Positions 1 to 6,350 of a DNA stretch of 13,001 nucleotides are shown here, one piece after another; positions within the stretch are counted from its first letter, which is position 1; every line of letters begins with the position of its first letter. The stretch is taken from contig JAXMBX010000084.1 in the NCBI GenBank assembly GCA_046349635.1, positions 1-13,001 on the forward strand, in the 5' to 3' direction. The notes under the pieces are model-generated. The model ran no database searches, was not told where the DNA came from, and saw nothing but the letters and a program-made list of their open reading frames with translations. The position numbers were made by a program, and so were the translations under genes. Source of the stretch: JAXMBX01 sp046349635 (lineage in GTDB: Bacteria; Planctomycetota; Planctomycetia; Planctomycetales; Planctomycetaceae).

Positions 1-20
1 CGGGGCAATGAAGCGTCGGA

Positions 21-872
21 TCAGGCATGCGCGGGGGCCTGGTCTGGGGTGCGTCCGACGTTGTGTGGCCCCGTGATGACAAGGTTCACCTTGCGGTTCA
101 GCTTGAATGCTTCCCAGAGCGCAAACCCCACGATCAGCAGGCCGATGGGCTGCGAGATGCCGGCGAGAATCGGGAGTGCGAGCAGGAACGCGAAGATCAG
201 GGCGATGCCGACGACAAATCCGACGGGGGTTAACTTTTCCAAGTGTTCAGGATCGTCTTTCTCCGCGGTTTTCGCATCTGCGTTCTTGGCGTCCGCGTTC
301 TTTGTGTCCGCGAGGGGGGCATTCCGCGGCTGCCCTTCGACCGCCTTCCTGGCCTTGTCGGATTTCTCGGCGTTTTCGGTTTGAGCGGCGACGGCGTCTT
401 CGTTTTTAAGCTTCGTCAACAGTTCCGGAATCAACACGGCTGAATAGCTCGCGGCGATCGCAAGATAAGTCAGGCAGACGGCCATGAGTTGATACAGGAT
501 GCCGCCGCGCCCGCCGGAGCCACTCCGGACAGCAAACCCGACCATGTATCCGACGAGGATGGAGATGAGGCCGATCTCCAGGCCGGTGAGCTTGAGGACA
601 CCGAAGTAAATCAAGAACCCGCCGAAGGAGGCGGCGAGTCCGAAGAGGGATGCCTTTAAGAACCGGGGGAAACCCCCGCCGCCGGTGAGGAGGGTTTTGA
701 TATGTGTGCTGCACTTTTCGCAGAGAACCGCGCCATTGATCTGAAAATATTGATCGGGGATCGCCTGATTGCAGGCGGTACAGGTCGCCCCCGCGTCGGT
801 CGGGGCAGAATATTCCGCCTCGTTGAATTGCAGTTCACCGGGGTCGGCTGCGGCTGGGGTCTGGTCATTCAT
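21..872 (-). CDS. Zinc-ribbon multi-pass membrane protein of unknown function
   Basis: The predicted product is about 283 residues from the ATG at 872. Near the N-terminus it has a CxxC...CxxC zinc ribbon (CTAC, then CEKC about 20 residues later). This is followed by three to four hydrophobic helices (FLKASLFGLAASFGG, then GLISILVGYMVGFAV, then ILYQLMAVCLTYLAI), a charged Ala/Lys/Asp linker with a short KNADA-type repeat, and two closely spaced hydrophobic segments before a polar tail. This layout suggests an inner-membrane protein with a cytosolic metal-binding head. Similar zinc-ribbon membrane proteins are common in planctomycetes, but I know of no function for them. An alternative TTG start lies at 941 and adds 23 residues; neither start has a good Shine-Dalgarno, and I prefer the ATG. 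The 15-base direct repeats behind the KNADA units lie near 282-312. The next gene on this strand, nadC, is more than 400 bases upstream, so co-transcription is uncertain. Confidence 0.8.
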   Translation of the reverse strand: MNDQTPAAADPGELQFNEAEYSAPTDAGATCTACNQAIPDQYFQINGAVLCEKCSTHIKTLLTGGGGFPRFLKASLFGLAASFGGFLIYFGVLKLTGLEIGLISILVGYMVGFAVRSGSGGRGGILYQLMAVCLTYLAIAASYSAVLIPELLTKLKNEDAVAAQTENAEKSDKARKAVEGQPRNAPLADTKNADAKNADAKTAEKDDPEHLEKLTPVGFVVGIALIFAFLLALPILAGISQPIGLLIVGFALWEAFKLNRKVNLVITGPHNVGRTPDQAPAHA

Positions 873-1295
873 CTGAGGGATTCCAGAAGAGGAGTTTGGA
901 TCGGGCTGCAAGAGCGCGTTGCGCTTTCGTGTCGCGTTCAAATCGATGATTTTGCCGAGTTTTCTTCCGCGACAGACACTATAGATAAACGCAATGCGAT
1001 CTAGAAATGCAGTAAAGAGAAATGCCGTGGAGATTATTGGACACTATTAAACCTGGAAGTTCCAGCGATTAATCTGCGGCGCGGGTGATTTTTCGGACTT
1101 GAAGACTTGATGCGCGGGGTTAGCGAAACGCTGCGGGGCTGATGGGAGGGGAGGGGGGGCGGAGGTTGATGGCGGGGAGGTGCGGGTTGCGTGAGAGAGC
1201 AGTTGATAAGACACTTGAGCGCAGATCAGAGACGTTTGGACCGCCCCCTCACCCTGCCCTCTCCCTCGGGGGGGAGAGGGGAAAAATGGCGAAAA
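873..1295. other. Intergenic gap between nadC and the zinc-ribbon gene
   Basis: I see no convincing gene here. The stretch next to the zinc-ribbon gene (about 940-1080) is visibly poorer in GC than its surroundings, as expected for a promoter region. A minus-strand TATAGT at 983-978 could be a -10 box for the zinc-ribbon gene, but I find no good -35 at the proper spacing. Positions 1144-1159 are a run of G tracts that could form a quadruplex on the plus strand. Positions 1245-1281 hold a hairpin repeat, listed separately. Confidence 0.5.
1245..1281. repeat. GC-rich hairpin repeat (CCCTCACCC / CCCTCTCCC type)
   Basis: A perfect 9-bp stem, CCCTCTCCC (1257-1265) with GGGAGAGGG (1272-1280), has a 6-base loop and is preceded by a CCCCCTCACCCTG arm. 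It begins 15 bases past the nadC stop codon, so it could act as a transcript end or 3' stabiliser for nadC, although no U tract follows it in that direction. A related element lies at 7391-7440. The CCCTCACCC...CCCTCTCCC pattern resembles a dispersed palindromic repeat that I recall from many bacterial genomes, including planctomycetes. Confidence 0.65.
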
Positions 1296-2183
1296 TCAGG
1301 GGGTTTTCCAGTCAAAGGCGAGATCGAGCACGGGAGCGGAGTGGGTCAACGCGCCGACGCTGATGCGTTCGACACCGGTTTGGGCGATGGCTTTCACGGT
1401 GCTGAGATTCACGCCTCCGGAGGCCTCGAGTTGAACTTGGGGGGCCATTTCGTCCCGGATCTGCGCGGCCTGGCGCATGACGTCGGGGGGCATGTTGTCG
1501 AGGAGGACGATATCGGGAGCTCCCTGCAGCGCATCTTTCAACTGTTCGAGCGAGTCGACTTCGACTTCGACGATGGTGCCGTGGGGGGCTTTTTCGCGGG
1601 CACGGCGGACGGCGTCGGCGACGGATCCGGTGGGATTTTCGGCTTTCCAGGCGGCGAGGTGATTGTCCTTGATGAGGACGGCATCGAACAGGCCGATGCG
1701 GTGGTTGAGACCGCCACCGGCGCGGACGGCGTATTTCTCGAGCAGTCGCCAGCCGGGGAGGGTTTTGCGGGTGTCGAGAATGCGGGCCTTCGTCCCGGCG
1801 ACTTCCGCGACAAAGCGTGCGGTGAGAGTGGCGACGCCGCTCAAGTGGGTGAGGAAGTTGAGGGCGGTTCGTTCTCCAGCGAGGAGGCTGAGGACCTTGC
1901 CGTGGAGTTCTCCGACGACCTGGCCTGGGGTGACGTGGGTGCCGTCCTCGGCGAGGAGTTTGACCTGCACCTGGGGATCGAGACGCTGAAAGACGGCGGC
2001 GACAATCGGCAGGCCGGCGATTGTTCCGGCGTTGCGGACGACGATCTGGACGGTTCCCATTGCGTTGGGATCGAGGAAGGCCTGGGAGGTGATGTCCCCT
2101 GCCCCGCCGAGGTCTTCGCGTAGTGCCAGGACGTAAAGTTGCCGTGCGGCCTGCTGTTCCGAATCGCCGAAGACGAGAGTCAT
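1296..2183 (-). CDS. nadC: Nicotinate-nucleotide pyrophosphorylase (carboxylating), quinolinate phosphoribosyltransferase
   Basis: This enzyme converts quinolinate and PRPP to nicotinate mononucleotide, CO2 and pyrophosphate in the cytosol, feeding de novo NAD synthesis. The 295-residue product is the usual family length and carries the family motifs in order: ERTALNFL (104-111), DTRKT (137-141), RAGGGLNHR (154-162), IKDNH (171-175), EVEVD (206-210), LLDN (227-230), EASGG (253-257) and ISVGALTHS near the C-terminus. These include the basic residues that bind quinolinate and PRPP and the phosphate-binding glycines. The ATG at 2183 gives a normal N-terminal length but has no evident Shine-Dalgarno. 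No other NAD synthesis gene (nadA, nadB) lies in the window, so the gene appears to stand alone. The divergent kinase gene shares the upstream gap. Nothing looks missing or altered in the protein. Confidence 0.96.
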   Translation of the reverse strand: MTLVFGDSEQQAARQLYVLALREDLGGAGDITSQAFLDPNAMGTVQIVVRNAGTIAGLPIVAAVFQRLDPQVQVKLLAEDGTHVTPGQVVGELHGKVLSLLAGERTALNFLTHLSGVATLTARFVAEVAGTKARILDTRKTLPGWRLLEKYAVRAGGGLNHRIGLFDAVLIKDNHLAAWKAENPTGSVADAVRRAREKAPHGTIVEVEVDSLEQLKDALQGAPDIVLLDNMPPDVMRQAAQIRDEMAPQVQLEASGGVNLSTVKAIAQTGVERISVGALTHSAPVLDLAFDWKTP

Positions 2184-2232
2184 GAGTTGCGGTCCAAGGG
2201 ATAAAACACGTGGGATGATTTAGTCACAGGAA

Positions 2233-2252
2233 CCCCGCGCTGGCGCTTGGGG
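2233..2252. repeat. Short imperfect palindrome in the nadC/kinase gap
   Basis: The sequence CCCCGCGCTGGCGCTTGGGG pairs its C4 and G4 ends around an inner GC/GC stem. On the minus strand, read in one frame, it gives SPKRQRG, a peptide I remember from spurious ORFs in planctomycete genomes. That would fit a dispersed repeat. Copy number elsewhere cannot be seen here. Confidence 0.45.
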
Positions 2253-2297
2253 CTAGTTCGTGCAGGGCGAAATGGGGGTCGAGTTGAAGTTGTTCCC

Positions 2298-2339
2298 GTG
2301 GCTTCGCCACCCAGGTAGCCGGAGGTACCGGCAACCTGG
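2298..2339. repeat. Two adjacent hairpins, probable dispersed intergenic repeat
   Basis: The first hairpin is GTGGC-TTC-GCCAC (2298-2310), a perfect 5-bp stem with a 3-base loop. It is followed directly by a longer stem made of CCAGGT (2311-2316) with ACCTGG (2334-2339) and GCCGG (2318-2322) with CCGGC (2328-2332). That stem has one A-A mismatch and a 5-base loop. Such compact paired palindromes in a gap between divergent genes look like REP-type elements rather than terminators, since no gene ends here. Confidence 0.55.
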
Positions 2340-2403
2340 GCTACACCCCCCGATAATTTCGAACGTGACCCCAGCATAGCGAGAAACGGCGGGAAGCTCC
2401 CCA

Positions 2404-2432
2404 TTGAAAAGGAGAGCTTAATGGCGGAGAAT
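2404..2432 (+). promoter_or_regulatory. Candidate promoter upstream of the kinase
   Basis: TTGAAA (2404-2409) and GAGAAT (2427-2432) are 17 bases apart, an acceptable sigma-70-like spacing with a weak -10. It overlaps a strong Shine-Dalgarno for a short ORF that starts at 2421. If that ORF is translated, transcription would have to start further upstream, so the two readings compete. Confidence 0.2.
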
Positions 2433-2465
2433 GAATCTTGCATCAATGTTCGCGCAAATCCGTAA
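2421..2465 (+). CDS. Possible 14-codon leader ORF ahead of the kinase
   Basis: The stretch AAGGAG (2409-2414) followed by six bases and ATG (2421) is the best ribosome-binding site in this gap. It opens a 14-codon frame, MAENESCINVRANP, ended by TAA at 2463-2465, which lies 27 bases before the kinase ATG. The frame is the same as that of the kinase, but this TAA and a TAG near 2478 interrupt it. It could be a leader peptide coupled to kinase translation, the remnant of a longer kinase N-terminus, or a chance match. The peptide resembles nothing I know. Confidence 0.3.
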   Translation: MAENESCINVRANP

Positions 2466-2492
2466 GATCAAGTCTCTCAATAGTTCCGGGCG

Positions 2493-4280
2493 ATGGTCAG
2501 CAAGATAATCGGGCCTTTCGAGCTGGGTGAGAAACTGGGTGCCGGGGGGATGGCGGTGGTCTATCGGGCCACTTACACCGAAACCGGCAAGCAGGTGGCG
2601 CTGAAATTGTTGCCGATCACGATGGCTGAAGATGACCAGATGGTGGCCCGATTCAAGCGGGAACTGGAAGTCCTCAAGAAGATGAGGCATCCGAATATCG
2701 TGTTGTGCTACGGCGGAGGACGGCTGGGTCAGCAGCGGTTCTATGCGATGGAACTGGTCGAAGGGGGGTCGCTCGCAAACCTGCTGAAGGCGAAGGGGCG
2801 ATTGTCGTGGGAAGAGGTGGTCGATTACGGGATCCAGATCTGCGATGCGCTGCAGCATGCGCATGAGCATGGGATTGTGCATCGGGATTTGAAGCCGGCG
2901 AACCTGATGCTCGATAAAGCGGGGAAGGTCAAGCTGGCGGACTTCGGACTGGCGCGGGTGACGGACGCGACGGCGCTGACGGCCGCAGGGAAGACGCTGG
3001 GGACGTTTGCCTACATGGCGCCGGAACAGATCACCGGCAAGTCGCCGATTACTCCGAAGACGGACCTGTATGCGTTGGGTTGCGTGTTTTATGAACTGCT
3101 GACGGGGCGGACGCCGTTCAACGCGGACTCGGCGGCGGAGTTGTTTTACCAGCACATTCAGAAGAAGCCGGAGCGGTTGTGCAGCCAGGTGCTGGACTGC
3201 CCGGTGTGGCTGGAAGCGATCATTCTGCATCTGCTGAAGAAGAGTCCGGACGACCGACCGATGGATGCGCTGCAGGTAAGCGAGTCGCTGAAGGAAGTGC
3301 GGTCCAAGGTGGCGGCGAACGTGGGGGTGGTGCAGCACTCGGTGACGGGTGATCCGTCGACGTTGAGCGTGATGGCGGACACGACGCAGATGTCCGACCT
3401 GCTGAAGAAAAAGAAGAAGAAAAAGAGCGAGAAGAACCTGCCGTTTTATGAGAAAACGTGGTTCCTGGGGGTGGCGCTGGCGGTCGTTCTGCTGGGGGTG
3501 GTGTATGTGTTTCTGCCGCCGAGCGAGGACACGCTGTTCGGCCGGGCGAGCGTGCTGATGGCGAACGCCGATCCGGCGTACTGGACCGAGGCGCAGGAGA
3601 AATATCTGATCCCGCTGCAGAAGCGATTTCCCAACGGGAAGTACACGGAGAAGATTCAGGAGTTCACGGACCGGATCGATATGGACCGCGCGGACAAGCA
3701 GGTGCGGGCGACGATGCGATTCGGCGGGATCATGAAGTCCGAAGCGGGGAAGCATTACCTGAAGGCGTCCCGGTTTGAACAGTTGGGAGACCGGGTGACG
3801 GCGATGAAGCAGTACAGCTCCGTGATTGAACTGTTCAAGAACAATCCGGAGGAACGGCCGTATGTGCTCTTGGCGCAAAAGCATATCGCCGAGATCGGTG
3901 ATAAGGGAGGGAGCGGGGACGACAGCCTGAATATCGTGAGGAAGGCACTCGATAACGCGGACACCGCTTATCAGGACGGGCGGACGGTGGAGGCGAATCG
4001 GATCTGGGAAAGTGTCCGGACGTTGTACGGAGACAACCAGGAATTTGCTCCGCTGGTGGCGCGGGCCAACCGCAGACTTGTGGGGAATTTCAAAGATCCC
4101 ACGTCAACCCCCGAGAAGACGGACGCTGAGAAGGGGACTCCCGAGAACACGATCCCAGATAAAACGAACGGGGGGGCTGAGTCCGCCCCTGGATCTCAAA
4201 ATGCCCCGCCGCGGAATGTTCCCACCTCCGATGGAAATACCGCTCCACCTCGAACCCCAGCCACTTCAACCCCCAATTAA
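2493..4280 (+). CDS. Transmembrane serine/threonine protein kinase, receptor-like
   Basis: This is a Hanks-type (PknB-like) kinase of 595 residues. The kinase domain spans about residues 6-270: Gly-rich loop GAGGMAVVY (16-24), ATP-binding Lys38 in VALK, probable helix-C Glu57, catalytic HRDLKPAN (130-137, Asp132), DFG (150-152), APE (176-178) and the DLYALGC helix. All catalytic residues are present. A seven-lysine run (305-311) precedes a single membrane helix (about 322-342), fitting a cytoplasmic kinase and an exported C-terminal half. That half has TPR-like helical segments (about 345-535) and a Pro/Thr/Asn-rich low-complexity tail. Such one-helix kinases with large exported domains are abundant in planctomycetes. 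The ATG at 2493 lies close to the start of the kinase fold and has no clear Shine-Dalgarno. The gene is followed after 22 bases by an acetyltransferase. The signal it senses and its substrates are unknown. Confidence 0.93.
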   Translation: MVSKIIGPFELGEKLGAGGMAVVYRATYTETGKQVALKLLPITMAEDDQMVARFKRELEVLKKMRHPNIVLCYGGGRLGQQRFYAMELVEGGSLANLLKAKGRLSWEEVVDYGIQICDALQHAHEHGIVHRDLKPANLMLDKAGKVKLADFGLARVTDATALTAAGKTLGTFAYMAPEQITGKSPITPKTDLYALGCVFYELLTGRTPFNADSAAELFYQHIQKKPERLCSQVLDCPVWLEAIILHLLKKSPDDRPMDALQVSESLKEVRSKVAANVGVVQHSVTGDPSTLSVMADTTQMSDLLKKKKKKKSEKNLPFYEKTWFLGVALAVVLLGVVYVFLPPSEDTLFGRASVLMANADPAYWTEAQEKYLIPLQKRFPNGKYTEKIQEFTDRIDMDRADKQVRATMRFGGIMKSEAGKHYLKASRFEQLGDRVTAMKQYSSVIELFKNNPEERPYVLLAQKHIAEIGDKGGSGDDSLNIVRKALDNADTAYQDGRTVEANRIWESVRTLYGDNQEFAPLVARANRRLVGNFKDPTSTPEKTDAEKGTPENTIPDKTNGGAESAPGSQNAPPRNVPTSDGNTAPPRTPATSTPN

Positions 4281-4296
4281 TTCAACCCCCAATTAA
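4265..4296 (+). repeat. Perfect 16-bp tandem duplication across the kinase stop codon
   Basis: TTCAACCCCCAATTAA occurs twice in direct tandem (4265-4280 and 4281-4296). The first copy ends with the kinase TAA, and the second fills most of the 22-base gap to the acetyltransferase ATG at 4303. Because 16 is not a multiple of three, the duplication changes only the spacer as long as the first stop is used. Confidence 0.9.
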
Positions 4297-4302
4297 TTCA
4301 CA

Positions 4303-4731
4303 ATGACGGATCCTGCAGCGCCTGACTTCGACGTGCGTCTCGCGACGGACGGAGATCTGGAGAACCTTGAAGTCTTCATTCAGCCTTTCGTGGAACAGGG
4401 TCGGCTGCTGCCGCGCACGACTTCGGAACTGAGGAACCTGCTTTCGAACTGCTACCTGGCGTTGGTGGAGGGGGAGATTGTCGGTTGTGCGGCGCTTGAG
4501 GTTTATTCCAATAAACTGGCGGAGATCCGGAGCCTGGCGGTGGCGTCGCATGCGCGGCGGCGGGGAGTGGGGCGTGCGTTGGTGACCGCTTGTGTGAATC
4601 GGGCCAAGGAGTTACGCATTCTGGAAGTGATGGCGATTACCTCGTCCGAGGAGTTCTTCAAGATCTGCGGATTTGACTTTACGTTGCCCGGGGAGAAGAA
4701 GGCGTTGTTCCTGCAGACGCGTGAACTGTAA
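4303..4731 (+). CDS. GNAT-family N-acetyltransferase, ArgA-like
   Basis: The 142-residue product is a single GNAT domain that would transfer acetyl from acetyl-CoA to an amine. The acetyl-CoA loop is RRRGVGRAL (85-93), preceded by the beta-4 strand AEIRSLAV (73-80). LLPRTTSEL (35-43), EIVGCAALEVY (58-68) and the late ITSSEEFFKICGF (112-124) closely follow the acetyltransferase half of N-acetylglutamate synthase (ArgA). The C-terminus diverges from the LP-K-DC ending that I recall for that family. It could therefore be a stand-alone short N-acetylglutamate synthase or a related acetyltransferase with another substrate. There is no arginine gene in the window to settle this. No Shine-Dalgarno precedes the ATG, and the 22-base spacing behind the kinase suggests co-transcription and perhaps translational coupling. 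Confidence 0.85.
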   Translation: MTDPAAPDFDVRLATDGDLENLEVFIQPFVEQGRLLPRTTSELRNLLSNCYLALVEGEIVGCAALEVYSNKLAEIRSLAVASHARRRGVGRALVTACVNRAKELRILEVMAITSSEEFFKICGFDFTLPGEKKALFLQTREL

Positions 4732-4746
4732 GACAGGCAAGATAAA

Positions 4747-4782
4747 CAGAACTGCATACGTGTTCTGGGTTTGCAGTTTATT
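4747..4782 (+). terminator. Weak terminator-like hairpin after the acetyltransferase
   Basis: CAGAAC (4747-4752) pairs with GTTCTG (4762-4767) around a 9-base loop, followed by a T-rich but interrupted tail. It begins 15 bases past the stop codon. An overlapping alternative stem, AACTGCA (4750-4756) with TGCAGTT (4772-4778), excludes the first. Weak evidence only. Confidence 0.3.
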
Positions 4783-4797
4783 CGCGGGGGCGAAGGT

Positions 4798-4826
4798 TTG
4801 CCGGGGCACGATTCAGGTGATATAGT
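4798..4826 (+). promoter_or_regulatory. Candidate sigma-70-type promoter for the nucleotide-sugar dehydrogenase
   Basis: TTGCCG (4798-4803) and TATAGT (4821-4826) are separated by exactly 17 bases. This would start transcription near 4833 and give a leader of about 57 bases before the ATG at 4890. It is the best promoter match I found in the window. Confidence 0.4.
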
Positions 4827-4889
4827 TTCGCGCGGATTCCCTTGAACCACCCCATAGTTAATCTTTCGCGCGCAAGACACGGAGTACAG

Positions 4890-6206
4890 ATGGCCAGTCT
4901 CGAACAGGCAATTCAAAACAAAACAGCCAAAGTTGGTGTGATCGGACTGGGCTATGTCGGTCTCCCCCTGATTCACGCGTTCACCAAAGCCGGGTTCACG
5001 TGCCTGGGCTTCGACGTTGATCAATCCAAGGTGGATGCGTTGAAGGCGGGCAAGAGCTATATCAAGCACCTGGATTCGAAGATCATCCAGGACTGGCTGG
5101 CGAAGAAGCAATTCGAGCCGACGGCCGATATGAGCCGTCTGAAGGAAGCGGACGCGCTGTTGATCTGCGTTCCGACACCGCTGTCGGAAAGCCGCGATCC
5201 GGACCTGACGTACATCGAAAGCACGGCCCGCCAGATCCGGGATGCGCTGCGTCCCGGGCAGTTGGTCGTGCTGGAAAGCACCACCTATCCGACGACGACG
5301 CGGGACGTGGTGAAGCCGATTCTGGAAGAGACCGGCTTGAAAGCGGGGAAGGATTTCCACCTGGCGTTCAGCCCGGAACGTGAAGATCCGGGGAACCCGA
5401 ACTACACCGCGTCCGGAATTCCGAAGGTGGTGGGTGGGTTTGACGAAACGAGCCTGAAGCTGGCGAAGGCGCTGTATGGCCATGCGATCGTGCAGGTGAT
5501 TCCGGTCACCAGCATGGAAGTGGCGGAAGCGTGCAAGATTCTGGAGAACACCTACCGGGCGGTGAACATCGCGCTGGTGAACGAACTGAAGGTCCTGTTC
5601 GACAAGATGGGGATCGACGTGTGGGAAGTGATCGACGCGGCGAAGACCAAGCCGTTCGGCTTCCAGGCGTTTTATCCCGGTCCGGGACTGGGTGGTCACT
5701 GTATTCCGATCGATCCGTTCTACCTGACGTGGGTGGCGCGGAAGATCGGGATGTCGACGCGGTTCATCGAACTGGCGGGCGAAGTGAACACGAAGATGCC
5801 CGAATACGTGGTGGAACAAGTGGCGCGGAAGCTCAACGACTTCGGCAAGCCTGTGAAGGGGAGCAAGGTCTGCATTCTCGGCATGGCGTACAAGAAGGAT
5901 GTCGATGACCCGCGCGAAAGCCCGTCGTTCGAACTGATGGACCTGCTGCGTGCCCGCGGCGCGGACCTGAGCTACAACGATCCGCACGTGCCGAAGCTGC
6001 CGCGCGTGCGCCATCACAAGAACCCGGAAATGGCGAGCAACGAGCTGACCCCGGAATTTCTGGCTTCGCAGGATTGCATCCTGATTTCGACCGACCACTC
6101 GGCGTACGATTATGATAAAATCGTGAAGCACGCGAAGCTGGTGATCGACACCCGGAACGCGACCAAGAATGTGAAGGAAGGCCGGGAGAAGATCCACAAG
6201 GCCTGA
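4890..6206 (+). CDS. Nucleotide-sugar dehydrogenase (UDP-GlcNAc / UDP-glucose 6-dehydrogenase family, WbpA-like)
   Basis: The enzyme oxidises the C6 hydroxyl of a UDP-sugar to a carboxylate with two NAD+, supplying uronic acids for polysaccharide or O-antigen-type glycans. Counting from the ATG at 4890 the product has 438 residues: Rossmann motif VGVIGLGYVGLP (15-26), LLICVPTPL (90-98), SPEREDPG (161-168), the central helix ACKILENTYR (214-223) with conserved Lys and Asn, catalytic Cys271 in GPGLGGHCIPIDPFYL, and GMAYKKDVDDPRESPS (331-346) in the C-terminal UDP-binding domain. GGHCIPIDPFYL is closer to the WbpA/UDP-GlcNAc 6-dehydrogenase branch than to plain UDP-glucose dehydrogenase, but the substrate is inferred. 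GGAG (4881-4884), five bases before the ATG, decides this start over an in-frame TTG at 4842. No other sugar gene lies nearby. Confidence 0.93.
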   Translation: MASLEQAIQNKTAKVGVIGLGYVGLPLIHAFTKAGFTCLGFDVDQSKVDALKAGKSYIKHLDSKIIQDWLAKKQFEPTADMSRLKEADALLICVPTPLSESRDPDLTYIESTARQIRDALRPGQLVVLESTTYPTTTRDVVKPILEETGLKAGKDFHLAFSPEREDPGNPNYTASGIPKVVGGFDETSLKLAKALYGHAIVQVIPVTSMEVAEACKILENTYRAVNIALVNELKVLFDKMGIDVWEVIDAAKTKPFGFQAFYPGPGLGGHCIPIDPFYLTWVARKIGMSTRFIELAGEVNTKMPEYVVEQVARKLNDFGKPVKGSKVCILGMAYKKDVDDPRESPSFELMDLLRARGADLSYNDPHVPKLPRVRHHKNPEMASNELTPEFLASQDCILISTDHSAYDYDKIVKHAKLVIDTRNATKNVKEGREKIHKA

Positions 6207-6229
6207 TGTCCGAAAACGGAATGCTGGAG

Positions 6230-6316
6230 CCACGGAATCGTGGGGACTCAGGGACGAAAAAATCTGAGAATTGATCACGCACACATGCCGGCAGGGGGAA
6301 TTCCCTGTTGGCATGT
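6230..6316 (+). promoter_or_regulatory. Hairpin-rich spacer, with a strong 14-bp stem upstream of the nucleotidase
   Basis: A small stem CCACG-GAAT-CGTGG (6230-6243) lies 24 bases past the dehydrogenase stop. The main structure pairs ACATGCCGGCAGGG (6283-6296) with CCCTGTTGGCATGT (6303-6316) around the 6-base loop GGAATT. All 14 pairs hold, two of them G-U. A short TTTT follows at 6321-6324, and the nucleotidase ATG is at 6351. It may be a terminator of the dehydrogenase transcript, a processing site, or a leader element of the nucleotidase; the sequence alone does not decide. Confidence 0.5.
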
Positions 6317-6350
6317 TGGCTTTTCAGGGACGACCTCGAAGGGAGCGGAC

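Noticed and set aside
942..1240. Possible tRNA or small RNA gene in the gap before nadC
   Set aside because: I looked for a cloverleaf with a TTC loop and for a strong terminator hairpin and found neither.
1191..2123. A 310-codon plus-strand frame opposite nadC
   Set aside because: Gly/Asp/Glu-rich low-complexity sequence without motifs; nadC on the minus strand is complete and fully conserved.
2180..2446. An 88-codon minus-strand frame whose stop overlaps the nadC ATG as ATGA
   Set aside because: The overlap looks like translational coupling and nadC has no Shine-Dalgarno, so it was considered. But most of the frame runs through the palindromic repeats at 2233-2339, it starts with TTG, and it has no recognisable domain.
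2418..3884. A 488-codon open frame antisense to the kinase
   Set aside because: Its composition (Arg, His, Gln, Leu) is that of a reversed GC-rich gene, and the kinase on the other strand is certain.
4503..6314. A 603-codon open frame on the minus strand
   Set aside because: It lies antisense to the acetyltransferase and the dehydrogenase, is rich in Arg/His/Gln and shows no domain. The plus-strand genes carry full family motifs, so this is a codon-bias shadow.
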